Source: Enoplolaimus lenunculus (Eukaryota > Nematoda > Enoplea > Enoplida > Thoracostomopsidae). From it: a stretch of 64,000 bases of DNA. Below are positions 48,901 to 60,900 of the stretch, piece after piece. Each line of letters starts with the position of its first letter. The stretch's first letter is position 1. The stretch is from positions 20,001-84,000 of the forward strand of contig JASANG010002463.1 of assembly GCA_030248215.1 (NCBI GenBank), written 5' to 3'. Made by a program: the position numbers and the translations under genes. The notes under the pieces were generated by a model. It was not told the origin of the DNA and made no database searches. It saw only the letters and a list, made by a program, of their open reading frames with translations.

Positions 48901-51900
48901 ATTATCCCTTAATTACCTATTATGGGCCTGTCAAGGCCTTCTTGGTTATTAGTACCTCTTAAATCCTCATGTGCTAGGTAGGACGTAAATGATTTCAGTC
49001 ATTGGTCCGAAATCAGTGTCCCTAATAATAATGCACTACAGTAATCGTACAGTTCTCATTGTCCAGTAACAGAACTGACTACCATTCGAGGGAACCGTGT
49101 CCCTGACAATATTTTTCAGAGCTTATTGCAATTCTGCACATAGTTAAACTTTAAGGCGCTGATTCAAGCGTATAACTTAAATACTGTAGTGACATGAATA
49201 AGACAGGGAGTAATAAAAGAGGAACCCCCCCTTAAGAGTCCGAAAGCGGATAGAGTCCCTAAACCATAATTAGAGTGAATAAATGTCAATTATTCCTAAT
49301 TGTATGTTTTGAGCAATGTTCGGTGTTCCTTGAGCCTAACTGAAAAAAGTGTAGAAATCAGTAGTCATATTTAGGACATTTTTACATTATGGCATAACCT
49401 ATATATTTACCGACATAATAGAACATGCTGCGGTAATTAGCACGAATAGTTTTAAGTGCAACCGAAATTTTGGTTCAGGTCTTAAAATCCGTTATATTTA
49501 CCATCTATATCTGGTGTTAAATGAAGTTTTTTTGCGAAATATTCTGTTAGTCTAGGTGTTGATAACTTTGAGTACGAAAAGTGAAAGGTAAAACTTTATT
49601 AACAAATTGTTTGTGTTTGAACTAATCAAAAAGAACGATGGTAGCAAAAGCTAAGATCTTCGCCAATTTCTTTAAGAAGTGAAATCGGGCTAAAAAGAAT
49701 TTTTCGATAACATTGTTGTTTATCATCACGCTCCGGTTTCGCATGGAAAAAGGTCCCCCAATTTGCCAGGTGGCGTAGATCTTTCTACAAAAATAAGGTA
49801 TACACACAAAATTTTCAATGATTTTGAGTAATTTCCGTTATTTTTATTTCAAACCAAACGATTGCGGCATTACATGTTTTGAAAACTTGATTAATGTAAA
49901 GCGATTTTATTAGGATATATAATAGCAAGTACAGTGTGCTCATATTTGGCTTGTGATGTCCATATTCAGAAGAACTTCGACCATCCTGCAACAGATGAAT
50001 GACATATAATTGCCCATGTTATCGTGGATAATGCCCATATTTGGTAGGTTTCCCGTTCCCCTACTACAAGTGAAATTGGGCTGAAATTAAATTTTCGGTA
50101 AAACTTTCCTGCCATCCAAAAATACCACTATCCGTCACAAGAATTTGAGGTATGGTCGAAGGTGACGTTTTGGGATTTCGGGATATTGTCAAAATGGGAT
50201 TTTGGGATTTTTGGATTTCGGGATATCGTCGAAGATGGGATACTGATATTTCGGGATATGGTCGAAGGTGGGATTTTGGGATTTCGGTATGTGATCGGAG
50301 GTGGGATTTTGGGATTTCGGGATATGGTCAAAGGTGGGATGCTCTTAGAGCCTAAACCTAAAGCTATGCCTAACCTTGAGCTTAAAATTTATGCGGGGTT
50401 CACGTTATAAATGGTGCAGCTGGGTCATGTTTTGTCACGTTCTACATATTGGGTAACATTTTGTTTGCGATGTAACCCAATTGAAAAAACAGTGGTTTTC
50501 TGCTATCATCCCGTATCGGTCACGTTTTGTCTGTCACACAAGGTGCGACCGGAATTCTGATTAAGGTAGGGAAATTTTATGTTTTTCACTGTCCGGTTCA
50601 TGTAAGAAATCCGGCATTTTTTCACCGGAATTTTCCTGGTATTGAAAATTTTTCCTCATTCGCAAATTTAAGAAAAATTGGCATATAATTCGAACTTTAT
50701 TTATCTAAAATTGTCCGAGCGTGTATTGCCAGAATTTCAAATTGTGCTACACTCCATAATTTATCATATGTTTCCACCTATTGCATTTGTTTTTTTATTT
50801 TGGCATTCGAAATGGTGTGTTTACAGCATTAAAGTGATATAATAGCGCTTAAAAATGAATCTTTCGGTAAAAAGTTTTCCGGCTCCGGTTCCGGGTTTTT
50901 TTAACTTTCTGGTTCCAGTATTTTGTAATTCTGGTTGCACCCTGCTTTCAATATCATATGATATTCCCTACATTGTCTGTCAATATCATATGATCATTTT
51001 AAAAATGTCTACGGAGTCAGTTGCATAACTAGCTTTGCGTATGGCGGAATATCATATACTAACAGGCATGTGCCTTTAGTATCATATAATATTACGAGAC
51101 AATGTAAATAACAACACTAATAATACGGCGGGAATTCAAATTTTGGCAGGAAAATTTAAAATTTGTGCGGGAAAATTCAAATGTTGGCGGGAATATTCAA
51201 ATTTTGGTGGATTGTCTTATGATACGTCTTAAACTACATAATGAATATCATTTGATACTCCAAATCCGTTTTGCTGAATATCATATGATATATGATGATA
51301 GTTTGGAATATCATATGATATTCAGCAATCCCGTGCTTTATATAGCAATATCACATGATATTTGACTTTTGCCTGTCCGTATCATATGATGGTAACAAAA
51401 ATTTATGATGATGTCGAATCAGCATGTGATAAAACGTGACCTGACTGCCCCAGTTATAACGTGAACCCCGCATTAGCCTAAGCCTAAACCTAAACCTAAC
51501 ACTTAGTCCAAGGGTCATTTCAGATCTAATCTATGTTAAAACCTAAGCCTATTCCTAAATCCTCAGCCTAAGCCTAAAACCTAAGCCTGTGACATTTACG
51601 GTCTAATCTATGCTTAAACCATAGCATGCTCCTGAAGCGCAAGCCTAAACCTAAGCTCAAGCCTAAACCCAAGCCTAACCTAAGCCTATGCCTAAGTCTG
51701 ACTTAACTCAAGGGTCATTTAAGATCTTATCTGTGTTCAAACGAGAGCGTATTCCTAAAAAGTCAGCGTAAGCCTAAACATAAGCCAAGCCATTCAAGTA
51801 AGGTTTAATCAAAGCTTGCTTTTAAACCAAAGAATGCTCCTTAAGGATTAGCGTAAACCTAAACCTAATCTCATGCTCAAGCTTAATCCTAAGTCTAAGC

Positions 51901-54900
51901 CTAAGCCTAAGACCTAGCCTAAAGATCATTAACATTTATTTTTAAACCTAAGGCTATTCCTAAAGCCTCAGCCTAAGCCTGAGTCTATGCCTGAGCCTAA
52001 AGCTTAAGCCTAAACCACAGCTTAAGCCTATGCCTAAGCCTAAGCCGCATCCAAGTCAAAGCCTAAGCATAAGGCTAAGGAACCTCTAACTTTTATACCT
52101 AAGCTTAGACAAGATCCTACCTATACCCCTAATTCTATAGCTAAGCATAAGGCAGAGTCTTGCCTAACCTAAACCTAAGACGGAGCCTTGCCTAATTGTA
52201 AACCTATTCGTGAGCCAAGGGATTGCCTAATCCTAAACATAAACCTAAGCCTACGCCGAAGACATGGCTTGTGATGAATTCTAATGAAATCACTAAATCC
52301 GGAAATACCAAAATCCCACTACAAACAAAGCCTATAAATTTTTTAGCTGGAGCGGTGGAATTGTAAGACGCCAGTAAAGTATACATGGCCAGCTCCAGTG
52401 TAGCATGACAATGGACCCGTCAAAAAAGAACCCAGGAAACATTTTGGGGGTCCGATTTTTAAACGTCAAGTCTTAACGTTTACGACCATGTAATTTAGTA
52501 ATACTAGCATTCTTTAAGCATGATTGTATTAAAACTAGTATCGACATCAGTATCAGTACATGTAGGTTTGGCATCGGCGTAATTTGAAAATAAGAATCGG
52601 TATCGGCAGTGGCAAAACTTTGGAAAACTATTTTCTAGTTGAGTTTAGACATTATATACCAACAAACCCCACATATCTCCAAGAAAGATGGCTAATATTT
52701 ACAAGTTCCGTACTCAGAAATAAGAAATTATCTCCATGAAGTTGGATTTTGAGAGGCGAACTGTTTTACAGCAAGTTAATGTTGAAATACGTAACAGTTC
52801 CAGTCGCAAACTATAAATATTTGAAACAGCTTTGATTTTTGCAAATCGTTTATTTGTAATCACATACTTCAGGAATAAAATGCAGAGCACGTAAAGCGCG
52901 ACACTTAACAGTACAGCGATGTGGTCTCCAAAACAAAATAATGGCTACTTATGTCCTTCTAGTAAATTTTTTCTTGGACTTAAATTAGCTTCATCGTCTG
53001 TTCCTCAAATTATGCGCAGTAAGAATGGTTTGCTTAGTTTAGCTATCTAAAATATTAGCTTTCGCAGACCTTAAGAATATTAGCCAGAATAAAGCAACTT
53101 ATTTCCACAGAAAATAATTCTTAATACAGTGCTGTATAAAACTGAACGGGGTTTCACTTTTCGATAAGGTCATTTTTTCGCATACCAGTAGTATAAAAAT
53201 TGGACCTCAATAAAATGGGTCCGCAGGTCATATTTGGGGTCATTTTTATGCGACACCGAAGGTTGATGTGAAAAACAAATGTTAGCGAAAAATTAGCTTT
53301 AGTTCAATTTCACTTCTAACACTACCAATATAACGACATTTCTGAGCATCTTGTCATTTAGCACGTTGAAATGCAACATTTTTCTTTTAAAAGGCGTAAA
53401 CCGCCATTTTGAAAAACATCCGGCGAAGTTCTTAGCTTTTTCTAATATCGTGCTTTAAGGTCCAGAAAACATTTACTAGGAAATTCAAAACAAACAGATA
53501 CATGGGCTTAGCCAGGATTTTGGTTTGGGGGACCATCATCGCTGACCTGTTCCTCATCGCTGACCTGTTCAGGGTGGTGCTTTACTTATTTGCGCATTAT
53601 ATGCCTGAGGTGTAGGATTACAAATAAGGAATGCGACGTAAAAGTCAACGCCACTTCAAATATATAAAGCTTGCGACTGGAACTGCTACATATTTCAACA
53701 TACGGTAAAACAATAACGTGTTCAGGGCCCGCCTCTCTAAATCCAACCTCATAGAGATAATTTCTTTTTTGTGAGTACGAACGTGTGAAATAGTCATTTT
53801 TCACGGAGATATATGGTGTTTGTTAGTGTATCATGTCTAATACTCAACTAGAAAATAGTGATATACCGACTCCAAAGTTAGCAAATTATTCCGCTAATTA
53901 TCAAGGTGTAACTGTAATTGAAAAGGTTAAATTTTACATTATTAAACGAATAAAACAAAATCTAAACTTTAAATGCTACTTAATAGCGGCAAGCAGTGAT
54001 GTGATGTTTGGCACACAAATTTTCAAATATAGTTCGACATTTGGCCCAACAGTATCCTTACTGCAGTGAAAACGACATTCCGCAGAATTGGTTACTTTAC
54101 AAAAATATGGGTTCAGTTATTTTTTGTTTCACAAGACTTCATAGTTAAAGTTCTGAAATATTAAAAATGCTTAACTGCGTTTAAAACTAAGGCCAAGCTG
54201 ATTCAGTGCTTTGAGATTTCGTTGACATCTATTAATATATTAAGTTTACACTATCAGATCGCTAATACAATCAGCTATACAAGCATTTTTTACTAAGCTG
54301 TGAACAATGCAAACAGGCATACTGTTTAAAAAGTCAATTCAAACGTACACTTTACTTTTTAATAGAATTAAGCATGAATTCTGATTCCGGTTCCAGCTCC
54401 GGCAAAAATATTAGATTTTAATTCCGCTTCTGAAAAGAAACTACTTCCTATTGGCACCCTGCCAATCAGGATGGCGGACTGCCGTCCCTCCCCCCGCACA
54501 CTGAGCGGTTCTCAGTCATACTAAAACTGCGAAAAACACAGTATCAATGTTACATTATTAAACTGTACGTGTTCAATAGTAAATTGCGGGGAGTTTGTGG
54601 GCGACAGCCCATCAATGCAGCATCCACAATAAAATGTCACGAACTCCCACAGAAAATGCTACATCAGGTTATTAACACGAAAATTTTCGAGTGTTAACCT
54701 GAGGTTATCGAGACTTTTGCGTTAAAGGTCAACGCTCAAAATTTTAAAAATTTTCAAGAGTTTCCCTTAGGTCAACCCTTGCACAGTCAAACACACACAG
54801 CACATACACAATCACAACATAAACAGAACATGTGTAAATATCAGGTTGTTTTTTCCGGAAAAAATTATGACCGGAAAAAAAGAATTTTTTCCGAAAAAAA

Positions 54901-57900
54901 TGGAAAAATTCATTCTTTGTCTGAGTGATCTTTTATCGCACCCTTAGCCGGCGTTTGCCCAAAAATGCTTGCATTTTGAACCTTTTTGCATACTTAAGCT
55001 ACTAATGTCATTGTTTTTGTAAGTATATACTAAATCCCAAAACACTTTTGGTTTTTCTGACATCAAAGCCTCTAAATTGCTGCAACCTCGCGGGCGAAAC
55101 GAGGTTGAAGGTTGACGTATTCTTGTTTAAATCATACGGTATAGGCAAGCTTTTAGTTTTGAGCCCCCACTGTGGAGGAAACATGGTGACCGATCCGGGC
55201 AAGATGCATATGTCGTCTTTACATTGCATTTCGTGGCAAAGCTTCATTTCTAAATCCATTTTTGTATTAATATGCTGAAATTTTCGCTCTTTTCGGACAT
55301 ATATATAAAATGTATCCCGGCGGACATACCTATACACACGATCACTGTTAACGTGTTGCATGAAAATTAGTTATATATATGTCATCTAAAAACGTTATTT
55401 TATCATATTTATGTGCAAATTATACTTATGAATCGTTTAATGTTTTTCCATTTTTTCCCATCCCCTCGGAAAAAAATGGAAAAAACCATTTTTTCCGGCC
55501 AACAACCCTGGTAAATGTCGATTTACACACACATATGTTCGTTGAAATTAGCGTTTCACTATTTTAGCCAATAATATGAAAATTTTATTCTCGCCACTTC
55601 CGGTGAAGGGGGATTACTTTTCCGTCCTCTAAATACACTAGTGTTATATCCGGTGCTTCGTGGTACCAACTGTCTTAATTTAAGTTGAAAGTAAACTCAG
55701 AAAACCGAAGGGAAAATGTTTTGAAATTTTTCAGTTTTCAAAATTTCGCAACACAGTTTTCAAAATTTCGCACAAAAAATTGTTATTAACCTTAAATTTT
55801 TAAACTTTTCGAGTGTTAACCTTAGTTAACGCAAAATTTTCGATAACATCAGGTTAACACTCGACAATTGATGAACTTTTAACGTGTTAACCTGAGGTTA
55901 AGACATTTCCTGTGGGAGCTCGTCACATTTTATTATGGATGCTGCACAATTTGCTCAAAGTCCGTTGAACTTTCCTTAGAAACCAACGAAACAATATTTA
56001 TGTGGTGGGAATTTTCTTTTGCGGTTGAAGAAAAAAGTGCAAAATCTGTCCTCAGACCTGAAAACTGGCCTTTTTGTGCTAAATACAGTAAGCGAAGCTG
56101 CGAGTATGCATCAACAGGCGGCCGAAATCGCAGTCGTACATTGGTGCAGCAATTAGCAAAGTACAATTGGGCTGAGTTATCGGGGTACAGCTATTAATAA
56201 ATGGCGTGGAGATATATTAACCATAGGGAGGAATTGGAATGCAAGGTGGTTGTGATTCGACGTAGAGGGGATTTTTTATAACATGTTTGCGGAACTCCCT
56301 CAGTGAAGGAATGTCAAAAAATATGTTTCTATAAACATGAAATTTTCTGTACAAAACAATGAAAACATCTCCAAAATTCACATGCGCAGAAAAACAAACT
56401 TGATACGTTGATGCTAGTGATATAATTTGTGGTTTTGTGGAGTTACGGACATTTAAAGCAAAGAAAACTGTTTATTTTCATGTTTCAGACAACAATAAAG
56501 CTTGCCGTTGTAATATTTGCTGGCGTCGGTTGCTAACGTCTGAGTATAAAAGTGCACGTGTTTTACAATCGTGTAGCAGTCCATCAGAGTCATTTACAGA
56601 ATCGTTTAACCAAATTGATGACAGTGCTGACTTAACAAACGATATACCACACAACTCGGAGGATTTGGCACAACTTCAGACGAACAACAATGACGCAATG
56701 TGTGGATTAACAGGTAATATAACAGGTTTGCCTGGCGTAGTGATGGAATATGGAATTTGAAAAGACAGTTACTTCACAATGACGCTTTAAAATTTCGTAT
56801 TCATTTGTTGTCTCAATTTTACAAGTCTGAGTTAGATAGCTGAAATTCAACTTCGCCTTTTATAACCTACCCCACAAAGAAAGAAGTGCGCAATGTCGTG
56901 GCGGAACGGAACCGTGCGCAGCGGATATAGAAAATCCCAGAGGTAGGCTGTCAAATATGGAGCATTATGACGCAAAAATCATAAGATAAATTTCTGTCGG
57001 CTTTGACGTTTTTAACATCGAAAGTAAGCTAAATACGGCAGATTGACTACTGAAAATTTTTGCCTTTATCGAATGTATATATTTGCTTCGTCGCTTATTA
57101 ATTCAGCATAAACTGTCCTTGCATAAAAATATAGAAATCAACAAAAAACGTTGAAATGCTGTATGTCTTATACAACTTATAGTTTCGCGGACTAGGTGGG
57201 GTTCGATTTTAGTGGGGTTCATGGGGCGACTTGAAAAAACTTCGTTAGACAAAACGAGGTGAGGCGACCTCAGACCGCCCATTTATTCTTGTAACATAAC
57301 ACAGAGGTGTGTGGTAAGTAGTATCTGAATTTAATGCTAATTTACCGTTTGTCCAAGTCACAGATTCAAAGTGTGAAGGACAACAGGCGAACAAAACTAA
57401 TGGTAGAAAATCAGTGTCGAAGGTTTTGGATTTCCGATTTCTATTCAGTCGACAAACGCAACAAAGAAAGGTAACGAAACCGGTGAAGATTGTTCATAAA
57501 CCTCAGACAATTCAGGGGTAAGTTCGCGCGCTGAATATTGCATTCGATTTTCCAGCATACCTAAAATCAGATATTTTCCGTCAGCACGTAAAACACAGAT
57601 TAAATAGGCGCCCAATCTAAAAATCAATCGAACATAACTACTCTTCTAAACTAGTAATATAGGACAACGTTTTCTACCAGTAAGTAGTAGCGGTGCACGT
57701 TAATGACGTATATACCTACATTGTTTACGAAGGGAAAACTTTTGTGACCTAATGAAAATAAAATTTTACAAAAATCCTGGGACAATTATAATTGCAATGT
57801 TTCAGGGATAATTATCCCATGTTCACTCAAAATAAATCATCAAAAAATGATTTGTTCAACTCAGTGGAACAGACAGAACAGAACTCAAATTGTTTCGATC

Positions 57901-60900
57901 TGACATCGAAAAGTACTTCTACAGGACTATTTTCTGAAGAAGAAACTCTTCAAAAGCGACAACAGCAGCAGAGGCAGGAACAAAAACAACATGAGCAACA
58001 AAAACGGCAACATCTCCACAATCAACAAGTGCCAGAACAGCTGCAGTTAAAGCCACAAAAACAAAAACTACATCAGCTGACGCCCACAAAACCCTGGCTA
58101 CAAAAGCAGCCAGGTGTTATAAGCACCCAATTGCAGAAAAAAAACAATACAGTCGTAGTCGCTGGAGCTTCAGAACCACTTCCATATGGCTGCGGAACAG
58201 CAACCAGCGAAAACCTCTTAGAAAAACAACCGTTGATCTCACGCTCTGTTTGCGAATCTACGGTAGGCAATGGCGGATCCATGGGGGGCCAACCCGGCCG
58301 TGCCCCCCAGCAGCATCTCGACAAAAATTATATAGAGTGTCAATTCTCTGTTTTATACACAATAGTATAAGCAGCTGCCTTTAAATTTGTCCCTGTTTGA
58401 AACCAAATCCGAACTTATGTTGCCACCCTGTTGTTTAGATCTAAATTGCGTTGATGCGTTACATGTATTTGTGATTCATCTCAATGGAACGAATCTAAAG
58501 AAGTCAATTTTATGGCAATAGTTCGTGGTTTGTGTGTGGGTCAAAAATAATGTTATTACCTGTGGAATTTTGCCCCCCCCCATTTTGAGATCCTGGATCT
58601 CAGCCACTGACGGTAGACATTGCAAAACATTAACCACATCTAAACTTGTAGGTACATCTTTGCGATCATGATTTTATAACCGTGTTTGAAGTATGATGAC
58701 AAGGGCGGATGCAGGGGGATTGGGGTACATCCACCCATCGACTGCTGAGTGTAAATTTGTTTAGTATTAAAATCAAACTTACAACACAAATTTTTGTTCC
58801 GATATCTCAAGATTTCACAGTTCTATGTGCTTTGACAAGTTTTAAAATGCATCGGCTTCTCACTCGTTTCACTCGCGAGATTTGGGCCACCACCCTAGAG
58901 ATTGGGAGGAGCTACCGCCTCTGTCTACTCCGACACTGCGAGCAGTTTTTGAAATGTGGGAAATGAAAAGTGCCAATTGGGCTATTGGACTCGTGAAGCC
59001 TACGCGCAAATCTAAGCCAGACCTAAACTTTAGCCTAAAGCGTAGGCTCAAGTTTAAGCCTAAACCGGAGTCTAAACCCCCACTTCTAAATAGCGTAAGC
59101 TTTTCGAAGTTGAGATATTACCCGGGAAATTAGGATTTTGCGAAATTGGGATATTACTCAAAAAAATTGGGAGGGACCACTTATATACAAGGACCAGTGT
59201 GTGTGTGACTTGTGGCTCTTCTTATATAAGCATAAAAATATGTATGAACATGTGCCAAAACTTAACATATTCCACTTGTGCATCCCCCACCTGAAATTTC
59301 TGGATCTGCCGCTGTGTGATGATATAATACTGAATAATTCGCATTCGGAATCGCGCCTTATATGCTGGGGTAATTCCCATTCCATATACCGTGTGGTGAA
59401 AAATAAGCTATAAAATACTTTATCATGTGATCTTGCACCAAACTATAAGGAAGACATAAAAATATTCTCACCAAGATTATAAAGAAAACTGCTTCTTTCA
59501 GGTGGTCGCTGCTGAAGGAGGAATAAATCCTGTAGTTGTTCTGGCTAAGCCACAAGCAAATGATTTGAAAAAACTGTTCGAAGAAGTGTCAAAAAAGTCC
59601 GAAGAAGAAAGTTTACGTTCACGAAAGATGACACTTGGCAGTGGAGTTTTTCACAAGTAAACAACGCCCGTCAAAAAATATTGTGGCATTCAATTGAATT
59701 ATGCTTCAAGATACCATTGAATGCACAAATAACCAATGAATCAAACTTAATTGTTACTTTCACAAAGATTGCTAATTTCACTTCGGATACGTTTTCTACC
59801 TGGGATTTGAACCACCGGTCTTGGGCGGCCTTTAACAGATTGATGTGCGAGTTGCAACTTTTTCACATCATTTGGAGATGGCGTTCTCTAACAAGATCTT
59901 CCTCAGTTTGATCTTATATCAGAAAATTATTGCATTGTTTAAATTCACATATATATGTAATTTTTTAATTTAAAGCGGCGGAACAGTGTTGTAAGCATAC
60001 TTATTTCTAAGCAAGCCTAAGCCTAAGCGTAAGAATGAGCGTATTCCTAAGCCTAAGCCTAAGCGAAGCAAAAAAATTAGTCTAACGCTTAATCTTGCTC
60101 TTTTGCAGTCCCACAGAAAAACGATCCGCCCCTAATCTTTACATGGGCAGCTCTCTCTGAGAGAGGGTTAAATTAAGGTATGAATAACATGAATATAAAA
60201 TATTACATATTCCTGTTATAATTGACGTTGTACTCATTCTTAAGTGTTAAAAAAAGCTCCGAAGCCAAAATGCTGTAAAGTGTTTTAGGGACGAGAAAAT
60301 GCCAGTCAGTGTTGGAATTATCTTGCTTATTTCGTTCATTGTTGGTGGTGCTATACTGTTCGCATGGTTCGAAGACTGGAACGTGTTTGATGCAGCATAT
60401 TTTTGTTTCATTACTCTAACTACAATTGGTAAAAATGTGCTTAATATCAAAAAGTATCAAGTATAGTTAAAATGAAGGATATTGCGGAACTGCCAAAGAC
60501 TTGCAGTTATGTGTAAACATGAATTGAGTTTTTGCTCGAATTTTAACGAAAACTGGAATTAAAGCAGAATCCTGTGGCTCTCAAACTGTATAGTGTTCCA
60601 GGGATTACCGGTATCACAGCCTGTTATGTCTGGATGGTTTGCACCATGGTTGGGCACCGGAAAAATCCAATGGCAAAACGGTTTTTGCGGTGTCTTTTGT
60701 TTTTCCGAGAGGTGGAAAAAACGGAAAAAACGAAAATTTTTTACAATAATCTTAGTATTATTGAACATGCATAGCTTATTTATTCGGTTTACAGGTTTCG
60801 GCGATTTAGTTCCGGGAGCATCAATGGAACAAGATCAACAAGAAGCGATGGTTATCTGTTCAATATACCTTCTAGTTGGTATGGCGTTGATTGCAATGTG

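Larger units (their letters stand above)
50346..52255. repeat. Degenerate telomere-like array, interrupted
   Basis: CCTAAG, CCTAAA and AGCCTA units (degenerate GCCTAA, complement of TTAGGC) fill 51473-52255 and also occur at 50346-50391. The MITE at 50392-51472 splits them. The array is interstitial and heavily mutated. Confidence 0.85.

Noticed and set aside
55008-55361. A 117-codon minus frame as a transposase
   Set aside because: It lies in a 669-bp hAT-like MITE and shows no hAT dimerisation or catalytic motif.
59800-59870. A tRNA gene on the minus strand
   Set aside because: A B box is present but there is no A box or cloverleaf.
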